Shown: positions 1 to 8,823 of the stretch, in pieces
How positions within the stretch are numbered: position 1 is the stretch's first letter
Layout: every line of letters begins with the position of its first letter
Origin: Euperipatoides rowelli
Taxonomy: Eukaryota; Onychophora; Udeonychophora; Euonychophora; Peripatopsidae
Reading direction: 5' to 3' (one strand)
Assembly: GCA_003024985.2 (NCBI GenBank)
Contig: PXIH01S0005917.1
DNA: 10,634 bases
The notes under the pieces: generated by a model
The model's database searches: none
What the model was told of the DNA's origin: nothing
What the model saw: only the letters and a program-made list of their open reading frames with translations
Made by a program: the position numbers and the translations under genes

Positions 1-95
1 CCCACATCCTTTTTAAGGGCTAGGGCTTTATAGAATTATTTCCTTGTAATATATAGCCTATGTAAATATTGTTCTAATAAACCTCTAATAATAAA

Positions 96-124
96 GGTTT
101 TAATTTTCATTATTACCCCTTCCC
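96..124 (+). repeat. 29-bp dispersed repeat, copy 1
   Basis: This segment matches 532-560 at 25 of 29 positions with no gaps; mismatches are at 106, 108, 117 and 118. The shared core is GGTTTTAATT, then ATTATTAC, then CTTCCC. The C-rich end makes the match less likely to be simple AT-rich noise. It may be a fragment of an old dispersed repeat family, but two short copies in one window do not prove it. Confidence 0.4.
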
Positions 125-531
125 GTTGAAGAGATGTCCAATTTTTTGGTTTTGGATTTATATGAACCCTATTCTAATCCAGATAAGTGAATTAATCTTT
201 GATTAAGGATGACCAGCATTGAGGTTTATTTCATGGCCAACATCTAATGGTTGCACAAAAGATTAAGGAGTATAAAACACAACTGTGATTTGTATCAGAT
301 GCTTTCTATCCAACAATTTTATTTATTCATAAAGTTATTAATTAAATAATTAAAAATGCTTGCATTAAGACCAACAATATCCACAATGAAAGTGTGATAA
401 TATTATAATAAAAAACCACCTTTGTAAAGCTACATGAATTGGTATGGAGGAGATAATCAAAATAACACTATTCTTTTATGTATACACTAATTTCTTATTT
501 TAAAATATTTTGAAAATTTGTGGAAGTAATG

Positions 532-560
532 GGTTTTAATTCTGATTATTACTGCTTCCC
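532..560 (+). repeat. 29-bp dispersed repeat, copy 2
   Basis: This is the partner of 96-124, in the same orientation and 436 bp downstream, with 25 of 29 bases identical. Similarity does not extend clearly beyond these limits on either side, so the parent element, if there is one, is not delimited. Confidence 0.4.
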
Positions 561-1181
561 ACAGCCATACATAATAAAGGCATTTTTCTTTTAAGAATTT
601 AAGAAGAGTGAAATAAAATTTGAACCTGGAATGTTTAACAAACTGTAAAAGTAAGCAATTACATATCGTGCATTTTTTTTTTAAACTGCATGCTTTTTTT
701 TATTATTTGAAAAACCAACAATGCAAACACCAGTTAAAACTTTTCTTAACTACTGACTTACGGTACTTGCGAGTTCATGAGTTGTATTGATAGTTTTTTA
801 ACTGTCCAAGTTTTTTCATAGTTATTTTTTTCACTAATTAAAAAGCTTTATTTCGAAGATATTTAAATACAAAATCAGGGTCACGACATCAAATGGGGTG
901 TTTTTTTTTTTTGTTAAAGACTTGTACAATAATTGAAATTCAGATTTACATTAATTAATTTAATAAACATGTAAATAATAACTCAAAAGGACGTCATTTG
1001 TCATTTCAAATTAGTTCCTTGATTAAATCCTGTGCAGCCATGCTTCTGTTCAATAACACTGACTTATACACTTGTAATTTTTTTCACAAGTTGAACTGTA
1101 TCATTCATTACAGAGACCTCAGATACAGTATCTCTCTAATTATTTGTGTGAAAAAGCAAAACTAACTATATACAGCCATTT

Positions 1182-1215
1182 GGAAAAGGGTGCACTGAAG
1201 TATGGCACCTTTTCC
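1182..1215. repeat. Inverted repeat / hairpin, 11-bp stem
   Basis: The left arm GGAAAAGGGTGC (1182-1193) pairs with GCACCTTTTCC (1205-1215), with one bulged G in the left arm and an 11-nt loop. The stem is GC-richer than its surroundings. No T-tract or transposon terminus makes it a terminator or MITE. It may be a relic of a palindromic repeat or chance; its function is unknown. Confidence 0.55.
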
Positions 1216-2700
1216 CCACCTGATAGATCTTCAAAAAACTTGGGGAGGGCGAATTTTATTATTTTTTCAACATCCCAATTTAATGATGTATTGTTTTTTT
1301 TTTGCTCAAAACTTGCCTAAAAATTAAGAAATTAATAATTTATTAAACCCATGATAAAAACTGACAAATCAACCCGCACATTCATGCTGTGCTTCTAAAT
1401 CCCTAACAATCAAAATAGATGAAATAAAAAATGTCAGCCCTGTATTTAATAGATTATATAGAGTTTAATTTAAGCAGAAAGCAAAATTAGTAGTTAAAAA
1501 TAAGAGTTTGAATAAATTTATTTATTTAAACATAAATTATATATGGAAATATGTGGTGTAATTCTAGAAATAATTAGGTAGTCCTGCCGGGCTTGAATTA
1601 ACTAGTCTATAAGATATTTGCTCTCCACTAAAATTTGACACCCCGGGTCATTAGGCAAACTAATTTTCTAACTCTGCTTACCCTTCCCCCATATCAATTC
1701 TACCAGTATCACCATGCATTTGCATAGTGCCAAAAACATCCCTTCAAATTATATATATTAAACATATTTTTAAAAGTTTAAATTGTATTTATAGATGTCT
1801 GGGACCAAGAAACATTCCTGTAGCTGTTTTTATATTTTATCAGTTGATTTAAAAAAAAGTAGTTAATCCCATCCAACTTGGCTATAAACAGAAACAGACA
1901 CCAATTAGATAGCAGAACCAGGCTAAGCCATCAATCAGTCATCTACAAACCTCAACCACTATGCCCTTAAAAGTACTTTAAGGCTCAGATGTCAAATAAA
2001 ATTGTAAAAGTTTACAGTATATACGGTAATAATTTAAAACATCAAAAATATCTTAAAAACATTAAATAAAATTAATATATAAAGAAATGTCAAGGTTGAT
2101 TGAAAATATTTTTTTCAAAATTAATTATCAAGAACCACAACAGACCTTACATCATCTTTGTTTTCTGGAGGTTTATCTGCACACTTAGGTCATCAGTAGA
2201 ATAGCCTTAAGTAATGTCAGGCAACACTGCCTTTGATATTATTATCTAATAAAGATTGCTTTTACATAAAAATATTAAAAAATTGCTTAGGGATAAAAGT
2301 AAAATATTAGGAAAATTATTCTTTATGAATCAAAGTCAAAGATACAAATATTTGATGACGTGCAGTCATTACCGGTAGATGGGTTCATATTATGAGTGTG
2401 CATCAAATTTTCAACCTCCTGTCTGATACAACTGTGCAAGTTACCTTTTTTCTTGAAATTATTAATATTATTATTGGTGGTGTTTCAATATTATTATTAA
2501 TAACTTTTAGATAAAAGTAGTAAAAATATAAAAATCTGAAATAGAAAATATAAATGATGAATTTTCTAGCATTTATTTGCATTAAAAATAGCAAACATCC
2601 TTAAAATAGTGGAAGGATTAGAAGATGAACCGGACACGAAAAAAAATTTAAAACCAAGCTATGAAAAAAATTAAAACAGCAGACAAACATGATGATGAAC
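1216..2700. other. AT-rich noncoding DNA with a more complex patch
   Basis: No gene is visible. Positions of about 1540-2000 are less repetitive and less AT-rich than the surroundings, with islands such as CCCGGG at about 1642-1648. They include a perfect octamer-type POU site (ATTTGCAT, 1718-1725). Further on there is a tiny hairpin AGGCA-acac-TGCCT near 2218-2232. The patch could be a conserved regulatory element or just older unique sequence; nothing in the bases alone decides this. The 63-codon frame on the minus strand at 2403-2594 is Ile/Tyr/Phe-rich low-complexity translation and is not treated as a gene. Confidence 0.6.
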
Positions 2701-3650
2701 CAACAAGGAACAAAAATATAACCAAATTTATTGTTGTTGATACATGTACAGTATATTAATAAATTGTGATGGGGTTTTTTTTTTAATAACCTAGTCTATT
2801 TACATTTTTTTTCATATACAAACATTATATTAATAAATGTGATATAAAAAAAAGACATTTGTGAAAATTGACATTTGCTTTATTATTCCAAGTTACAACA
2901 AAACAAAATAAGAACACGGAGCTAAACATTAAACAGTGTTTTTTTTAATAATTTTTACATTAAAAAATAAAACTTTTGTATCCTTAAAAATGTATAATTA
3001 GACACATTTAAAAAATAAAAACACATACANTGTACGCATTAAAAATAAAATATATACTGTAACTGTACTGAACAGAAATGAACTTATGATTTTTTTTAAA
3101 AAATAAGCACATGTTAACATTAAACATTTCAAACTTATTAGAAAAAAAGACATATATACAGTATACTGTACATAGATTTAGATCTTTTAAATAGAAATTC
3201 TCTTTTAAAACAGTGTGAATGTCATCATGGTTTTGAAAAAAAAAAAAAAACCTCTTTTTGAAAGGTATAAATAAAATTTTTGAACCTTTTTGAGGTCTAA
3301 AAATAATAAGCTTATTTTTTTCATCAATTCATAATATTTTTTTTTATTTTAAATAATAAGTATTGTTTAAAATTATCACAAGAAATCCTGTATAACTGAT
3401 GAAAAAAACTATCGATCCACTTTAAAATCAAGATACTAATACGAAAAAAGAAAGTAATATGAACCATATACCAACTTGTGGAACTTCCATAGGAAGATGT
3501 CATCAAGTGTTCATTTTTACATGATTCACCAAATTAATTCTGTAAATAATTTCAAAGTGGAATGCATATGATCACAAAAAAAAAACATATAAAATTTTCA
3601 GGAAAGTTGTTAAAAATGTGTTTAGATCTACAGTGAAGCCATTTAATGAT
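2701..3650. other. Very AT-rich noncoding DNA with homopolymer runs
   Basis: This block is dominated by A-runs and T-runs, including A15 at 3236-3250. It has a short near-repeat, TATATTAATAAAT followed by (T)GTGAT, at 2752-2770 and 2826-2843. A perfect 14-bp palindrome TACAGTATACTGTA lies at 3157-3170. An N at 3030 is a single ambiguous base. No coding potential is visible; the minus-strand frame at 3324-3506 has no recognisable domain. Confidence 0.65.
3157..3170. repeat. Perfect 14-bp palindrome
   Basis: TACAGTATACTGTA is its own reverse complement. It consists of the two orientations of the heptamer that is over-represented in this window, placed back to back. It has no known role here. 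It could extrude as a small cruciform or simply derive from TATAC-rich simple sequence. Confidence 0.6.
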
Positions 3651-3659
3651 TTACACAAA

Positions 3660-4170
3660 ATATATCAGGTCCATATATGTATACATTTTAAATTGTTTAA
3701 TTATTGTAGTTATACTTTATACACTACATAGCCTACTATCTACATATACTGTTTGTACGGTATATAATGTACAAAGTCTGTATATACACAATGTATGCTA
3801 TGTACTGTTATATACAGTATGTACAGTAGATATATACAGTATAAAAAATATACATAGTATATACTGTGTATAATATACACATTGTATATGCTGTATTTAT
3901 AGAGTATACATGTGCAATATATAGGTATAAACTGCATATACCACAGTAAAACCTCGTTAAAATATTTCTCACAGGCTAGTTGTTTTTCTTATCCAGACTT
4001 TTTTGTATCTAAAATCTTTGTAATAAAGGCTTTTTTTGCTAGGACCTGTTATAGCAGAGATATTTGTAACAAGGTTTCATTATATACAATATATTATACT
4101 GTATAATATACAGGTACTGAATATATACTTTATTTACAATGTATATATGATATATATTTTGTAGATCACT
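3660..4170. repeat. Cryptic simple repeat: TATAC/GTATA-rich, palindrome-rich
   Basis: The sequence is an irregular mix of TATAC, TACAGTA, TGTATA and ACATA words with many short inverted repeats. Examples are GTGTATAATATACAC (3866-3880) and a 21-bp odd palindrome with 10-bp arms (4090-4110, centre 4100). It is not a clean tandem array, but looks like a decayed (TA)n/(TGTA)n microsatellite. Long open frames on both strands here (3646-3873 plus, 3740-3937 minus) exist only because the alternating words contain few stops; their translations are Tyr/Ile/Val low-complexity. A small transposon-like element (3944-4082) interrupts the block. Confidence 0.7.
3944..4082. mobile_element. Short pogo/Tigger-like MITE, about 139 bp
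   Basis: The left end starts CAGTAAAACCTCGTTAAAAT and the right end reads AACAAGGTTTCATTA. Reverse-complemented, the right end gives TAATGAAACCTTGTTAC, so the ends form imperfect terminal inverted repeats of about 25 bp (with one gap). The CAGT(A/G)AAACCTCGTTA motif resembles termini of pogo/Tigger-type Tc1/mariner elements. The near-terminal GGACCTGTTATA motif at about 4042-4053 also fits that class. A TA follows the right end (4083-4084), but the left flank is CA, so the expected TA target duplication has decayed or the boundary is off by a few bases. There is no room for a transposase, so it would be non-autonomous. The small frame at 3912-4106 just spans it and is not a gene. Confidence 0.65.
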
Positions 4171-4830
4171 GAACATTATATGAATGTAGGAACATAACTG
4201 CAACCCCTAAACTTTAAAAATTGTCATAGAAAAAGTACAGGCAAGTCTTTACCATTCCTAGGAAATGAAAAAATATATATAACAAAGATACAGCTTTTCA
4301 AAATACCCTCCTTCCTCCAAAAGGATAGCCTGCATCTTTTTATAAATTTTTATAGCATTCTATGTAGTATTTAAACTATGTATAGTAATCTACATTCTGG
4401 ATATTCCAAATTCCAAAAAAAAAAAAAACTTCCCATCCCTCCTAAAAAAAAAAAAATATTTCTAAAAAAAAACTATCAAAAAATGCTATATAACCAATTT
4501 TTATACATGTAATCTAAAATATTCTATACAGTATATATAGTAGTATTTAAGTACCGATTATACCCCCCTCTCCAATTTTTTTACCCCTTTCCCCATAATT
4601 CCAGTTTTTCAAAAATACATGTAATCAAAACACCTCTTTTTTTTAAAAAAAAAATGACTCAAGAAATCTTTATCAGGCTGAACATTGCCATATAGCCTTA
4701 TTAGCCTAAACTTTAAAAAATAGTCACATAGCAGGCATGCTTTTCAGCCAATTTACATTATATAGATATATTATTGTATACAGTATGTTCATTATATGCT
4801 GCAGTAAAATTAAACATCAGACCAACAAAA
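4165..4830. repeat. Region bounded by diverged direct repeats
   Basis: The 15-mer CCTAAACTTTAAAAA occurs exactly at 4206-4220 and again at 4705-4719. In both copies it is followed by a GTCA-type word and then by CAGGCA and a T-rich stretch (to about 4250 and 4745). It is also preceded by a CTGAACATT word (4169 and 4678), though at different spacing. The intervening DNA has A-runs, C/T-rich clusters (about 4306-4320, 4430-4442, 4561-4595) and a further local repeat ATACATGTAATC (near 4503 and 4616). It may be an old segmental duplication or the ends of a degenerate repeat element. No coding sequence is seen. Confidence 0.45.
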
Positions 4831-6391
4831 TATTAAATTAAAAAAAAAACGTTTAAAACAAAATTTTATTTTATTTCAATATGCTCTCTTGGGTTATTCA
4901 ATCAAAATTATGTAAATCGTATATTTAAATCCCATTGAGTTAAATTTTAACTATGCTTTAAAAAGCAGTAAATACAATATATTAATTTTTTTTGTTTACT
5001 TTCAGAAATAGTTATTTTACAAGTTTGTAAAAAGAGTTGGGAAGTTAAATGCAAGCAAGCATAACTAATTTGTTTAATACCCAATTAAATCCAGTAAATT
5101 TAATCAACTTTATAATAAAACAAATTTAAGAACATGTGTGATTTCATCCTAAGCATCAAATCTGATATGCTGATTTATTTCAATAATGGTGTAGGCTATT
5201 CTAAAATTGAATCCTAAATATACTTTGAATAAGAATAATTTTGTCATCTTATTTGTTTTTAAAAAACACCAGTATTACTGTATATAATATTTTTATTTTT
5301 TAAAACTAGATTTAATGGTAAATCCCTTTAAAAAATTATTTATTTTGATGAAATTGGTCAATTATTATAAAATAACCAATGATGCCATTTTAAATTATTT
5401 ACATGGAAAAGAAAAAAAAACTTTCATAGCCTATTGCATTTTGTGAAAATAGTATTTCTGTAAATCATGCAAAGTATGTTCAGTAATTATCATTTTCTTC
5501 AGTACAACTTATGTAAAGCTCCAATTATTTTTTTAAATACTGTGAATCAATAAATAAAAATGCTTATATCACTAGTTAGACAATCATGATGGAGAAAACT
5601 TGTCTTGGCAAATTCTAAACAATTCTGCATATTTTGAATTTGTAATTATAGGTTTTAAATTAATCTTAGCTGTTTGCTAGTATTCTTATTGTTCATGGAC
5701 TACATTCCTTTGTAAATTATTTCATCAATATAATTTCAATAAAGAAAATAAAAACCTGTAGTTATAATTTTTACTGTGGGAAAAAAACCAAAAAAAAAAA
5801 GTTAATTTGTGCAGGTGGATTTTTTTTTAATTAAATATATAACTTATACTGTATATGTAGCTGCATAAAACATTTAAAAAAAGTTTTGAATATTTTTTTT
5901 TTTTTACACAATTTCTAAAAGTAATATTAGATCCCCTAAAACTGGGACAAAAGATTAGAGAGAGGGTACTACATCCTAATTTATTGTTATTCCTTTTCAC
6001 CACATTAACAGTTGTCAAAGAATTTTAGATCAACATTCTCCTCCCTTCTGTTATTTGAGAAATTCTGTCTGAAGTCCTCTTTCATTTGAAATTAACATTA
6101 CTTTTTGGAATCCTACCCCCAATCCAATGAAAGAATTAGCTGTCTTGATTAGACTAATCTTTAAAAAAAAAACAGAATAAAAATAATAAAAACTTCTAAA
6201 CTTTCTTTTATACTTTCTCAGTCATTTTATAAGATAAATAAATACCGCTAAATACTACTGTATATTTTTAATCTAAGGGAGTGACTCTTTCTTTTTACAC
6301 CAACGCTTATTGAAACTTTTTTTATGTAGACTGAAATGTCATTATAGTGTAGATAATTAAAAATTGTTCAAATATTTTCAGATTGCCAATG
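4831..6391. other. AT-rich noncoding DNA, no gene seen
   Basis: This long stretch shows no structure beyond A/T homopolymers (for example near 5410-5420, 5790-5800 and 5887-5904) and scattered TACTGTA heptamers. The minus-strand frame at 5827-6018 gives a short Lys/Ser/Asn-rich peptide with no recognisable domain and is regarded as chance. Polyadenylation-like hexamers (such as ATAAAG/AATAAA near 5740) are not accompanied by an upstream coding region. Confidence 0.65.
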
Positions 6392-6399
6392 ATGTAGAT
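6392..6399 (+). other. hAT target-site duplication, left copy (ATGTAGAT)
   Basis: This 8-bp sequence abuts the left inverted terminus of the 495-bp hAT element. It matches the right flank ATGCAGAT at 7 of 8 bases, the difference being a C/T transition. The length (8 bp) is diagnostic of hAT transposition, and the pattern nTnnnnAn is common in the Ac/Charlie branch. Confidence 0.85.
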
Positions 6400-6482
6400 C
6401 AGGAATTCTCAAACTGTGGTACTAGTGGTACATCACATTGTTTAGGTGGTTCTCAGAGATGCAACAAAAAGACAAATATATA

Positions 6483-6521
<39 letters not shown>

Positions 6522-6894
6522 CTATATACAGATATCCAGTGTATTACGAATCAGTAATTTTCTTTTGTATTTGGTTATCAATAGGTCCATGTCCATAATA
6601 ATTCATCATTGTGCAGTCAACTTATGATATGCCATATTTATATTAGATTTTAAATTTTTAAATGAACAATGTGTTTAAGATTGCATAAGACGAAAATGGA
6701 TATTAATAAAAGTAAATAATAACTAACGTTCAATAAAACTATGAGTTTTTGACAAAATTTTTAATTTTATTCTGTTTGTCCTCTGACACAAACACATACT
6801 CTTGGCTGCACAAAGTCCGAATTATGAAATATGCACATTATTTTTTATCAGGTTACTTAAGTGGTACAACGTTTCAAAAGTTTGAGAACCCCTG
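6400..6894. mobile_element. Non-autonomous hAT transposon, 495 bp
   Basis: The left end CAGGAATTCTCAAACT (6400-6415) and the reverse complement of the right end, CAGGGGTTCTCAAACT (6879-6894), match at 14 of 16 bases. CAGNNNTTCTCAAA is a typical terminus of hAT elements of the Charlie/Ac type. An 8-bp duplication flanks the element (7 of 8 identical). Next to the left end is a tandem GTGGTACTA-GTGGTACAT word, and GTGGTAC recurs at about 6861-6867; such subterminal words often act as transposase-binding sites in hATs, but here that is inference. There is no transposase frame: the 87-codon frame at 6364-6627 crosses the boundary and is largely translated microsatellite. A 17-unit TA microsatellite sits inside. 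It is an old, immobile copy judging from diverged ends. Confidence 0.9.
6486..6519. repeat. (TA)17 microsatellite
   Basis: A pure 34-base run of alternating TA follows TATACTG and ends at TACCC. It lies inside the 495-bp hAT element, so it grew after or within that insertion. It encodes the Ile-Tyr stretch of the open frame at 6364-6627, which is therefore spurious. Likely polymorphic in length. Confidence 0.97.
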
Positions 6895-6902
6895 ATGCAG
6901 AT
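6895..6902 (+). other. hAT target-site duplication, right copy (ATGCAGAT)
   Basis: This directly follows the right terminus of the 495-bp hAT element and pairs with ATGTAGAT at 6392-6399. The same 8-mer ATGCAGAT also occurs without an insertion at 7855-7862. Confidence 0.85.
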
Positions 6903-7769
6903 ATTTCAAATACCGGAAGAGATTAATGCATCNGTATCAGCACAACCTTAAAAAAATACATTAAATATAAAGTATAATAAGGCAATCTTTAGCCCCAGGA
7001 GAAAACAAATCAAAACGTTATTAATGAAGTAATTTTTGTTTCAATTTGTTTTTATATTTAAGGGTAAGACTGTGCTAAAAATTTTATATAGTAAATTTAT
7101 TTTTAAGCCAAACATCACGGCTAAATATTTATATACTTTGAGTATGCACCGCACTCTTAAAACATATATTTATACATTATTCACTTTTAATACAAACAAC
7201 TGCTGCCTAATGGCAGACTCTTGAAACAGGAAGAAAAAAAAATAAAAACTTTTGATGACATCCAATTTATAGACTGCAATTAATTTCAGTTATTGTCTTA
7301 TCTTGCTATTACCAAATTCTAAATATCATTATATTAACAAAATAAAACAAAATCTCAATTCTTTTAAACATCAATAGTTATGTTAAAAAGTATTGTTTTT
7401 TTAGAGGATTTACTGTACGCCACAATTTTTAATGTTTTTAAATATAGTTAACAGAGACTAAATTAGAAATGAAAGTAGTCTGTCCTTTCCTTACTGTAAG
7501 AAACTGTACGATAATTTAAATTAAATAAATTGATATTAATATTGATTTGGCATTAATCTATTGAAACCATTTGTAGATGTTAAAATATTCTACTACTGTA
7601 TTTTTATATAGAATTAAAACAAAAATAGAATTTTAGTAAAAAAATTTGAATACGGTACTGTATTTAATTTTTTTTTTTCATGAGAATCTTTTAATTATTT
7701 TCAAAATTGAGTTATAGTATTTCCAAACAGTATGGTGCTATTTCTCAATTGTGTTGAATTAGTACTGCT
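6903..7769. other. AT-rich noncoding DNA between elements
   Basis: No gene or repeat can be delimited here. An N lies at 6933. Four TACTGTA heptamers occur between 7411 and 7662. The plus-strand frame at 7036-7224 encodes a short peptide with no recognisable domain. It has no supporting splice or promoter context and is treated as chance. Confidence 0.65.
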
Positions 7770-7832
7770 TATGCCAGCTACTATTGTCATATGTCCAAGA
7801 CCATATGACAACAGTATCTGATAGCTGGCATA
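7770..7832. ncRNA. 63-nt hairpin, candidate miRNA-like or palindromic repeat
   Basis: The left arm 7770-7793 pairs with 7802-7814 and 7822-7832 across an 8-nt loop (7794-7801). Pairs run 7770-7780 with 7822-7832 (11 bp), then 7781-7793 with 7802-7814 (12 of 13). The only mismatch is A7783 opposite C7812, which becomes a G-U pair if the minus strand is transcribed. The one interruption is a 7-nt bulge, 7815-7821. Size and arm length are similar to an animal miRNA precursor. However, the near-perfect pairing, the large bulge and the lack of pairing beyond the stem also fit a young inverted duplication. I do not recognise either arm as a known miRNA. The structure is certain; the ncRNA label is speculative. 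Confidence 0.35.
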
Positions 7833-7897
7833 CAAAATGACCTAACCTTCAATCATGCAGATTAATATTTTAGAAGTTTATTAGAAAAGCTATTATA

Positions 7898-7905
7898 GTC
7901 CTGAT
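7898..7905 (+). other. hAT target-site duplication, left copy (GTCCTGAT)
   Basis: These 8 bases abut the left end of the 918-bp hAT element and match the right flank ATGCTGAT at 6 of 8 positions. The divergence suggests an old insertion. It also fits the nTnnnnAn pattern. Confidence 0.65.
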
Positions 7906-7931
7906 CAGTGCTTCTCAAAGTGGAAGCATCA

Positions 7932-7942
7932 CCCCCCCCCCC
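7932..7942 (+). repeat. C11 homopolymer
   Basis: A run of 11 C bases in the left subterminal part of the 918-bp hAT element, notable in DNA that is otherwise strongly A+T-rich. Long C runs are prone to slippage and to sequencing error, so the exact length is uncertain. Confidence 0.9.
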
Positions 7943-8160
7943 TCCAAACCAGGGTACCCTGAAGCTTTGGAAACAAATTTGAAAACATTACAGCTGGTAT
8001 TTGATTATTGTATCAAAATATGAGATCACATCCATCTTATTAGGCCACTATATAGTTTGGGAAAGTTGCAATACATTTTAATTTTTTTAATTATTATTTT
8101 TAATTATACTGCACAAGCTAAAAAGCCCATTGTAAATTGAAAATGGGCCCTAGTTACTGT

Positions 8161-8227
8161 ATCTTCCCCCCTCTTTACTCCCTTAATAGCCCCTCTCCTA
8201 CCCTTCTCCCCTCTACCTTCTCTGTCT
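8161..8227 (+). repeat. Polypyrimidine (C/T-rich) tract
   Basis: About 67 bases are almost all C and T, with only scattered purines, inside the 918-bp hAT element. It is imperfect, made of words like CCCCTCTCC and CCCTTCTCC. It could be a decayed simple repeat. No splice or coding context supports a functional role. Confidence 0.7.
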
Positions 8228-8823
8228 ATTTATTTTTTTAAAAATGAAAAACTGCTATTTGCCACAACGATTTAAAATATAAACCTCTGTTTCAAAATAT
8301 TCCAAAGGAAAAGGAAAAAATAGGTTTTCTTATCTGTATTACTTTACACAGTAGCATATCTTATTGTTTAATAAGAAAAATATATAATAATAATGTGAGT
8401 TTCTCGTTTGGCTGAAAATGTATTGATTGATTTCTAATAATTAACTCACATATGCACATGACTATAAAAGGTGAGTGTTACACTGATGAATTATACTGTA
8501 TAATAGGATGTGTTTTTATAATACGTTTGTAAAAATACATATTTTTTTGATAAAAAAAAATATTCAGCAATTTTAGTGTGAAATTTAGACCTAAGCATAC
8601 CATTGTGTAATAATTTCATTTTCATTACCAATTTGGGGATTTTTTTCTAATAGCAAATCTTGAAAATTTATACATTTTGTTTTTCACCACAAACATCAAA
8701 CAACTACCGAAAAATAAAAAAGGCTTATCAAATAATTGAAGGTGGGGATGTGGGGTCATTAATGTTGTGCCTACAGACGGCATGATTAAGGGACCCTGGA
8801 ATTACAACAGTTGAGAAGCACTG

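Larger units (their letters stand above)
1..1181. other. AT-rich noncoding DNA, no gene seen
   Basis: This stretch has no open frame of useful length on either strand and no recognisable exon, RNA gene or transposon end. It is made of A/T runs (for example T-runs near 670-700 and 901-912) interspersed with ordinary AT-rich sequence. AATAAA-type hexamers occur, but at this base composition they are expected by chance and do not mark a gene end. The only structures I can support are the short dispersed repeat pair listed separately and a 13-bp odd palindrome centred at 1127 (AGATACAGTATCT). Confidence 0.7.
7906..8823. mobile_element. Non-autonomous hAT transposon, 918 bp
   Basis: A perfect 13-bp terminal inverted repeat, CAGTGCTTCTCAA, lies at 7906-7918 and, inverted, at 8811-8823. 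It is the Charlie/Ac-type hAT terminus. A CCAGGGT-(A)-CCCT word also appears near both ends in inverted orientation (7949-7960 and about 8790-8798). Flanking 8-mers agree at 6 of 8. The left subterminal region has an 11-C run (7932-7942) and a 12-bp perfect palindrome CAGGGTACCCTG (7950-7961). The interior holds a C/T-rich tract (8161-8227) and no transposase frame. It is either a MITE-like non-autonomous copy or an internally deleted, decayed one. Its ends differ from the 495-bp element, so it belongs to another subfamily. Confidence 0.85.

Noticed and set aside
3236-3315. Possible hairpin CCTC...AAAGGT / ACCTTT...GAGG near 3251-3296
   Set aside because: The pairing is broken into short pieces in homopolymer-rich DNA and is not better than chance.
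3646-3937. Overlapping open frames on both strands (75 and 65 codons)
   Set aside because: They result from alternating TATAC/GTATA words that lack stops; translations are Tyr/Ile/Val low-complexity and mirror each other.
6364-6627. 87-codon frame, the longest in the window
   Set aside because: It crosses the left boundary of a hAT element and includes an Ile-Tyr run encoded by (TA)17, so it is not a gene.
7906-8823. hAT transposase remnant inside the 918-bp element
   Set aside because: No open frame and no recognisable hATC or zinc-finger motif on reading either strand.
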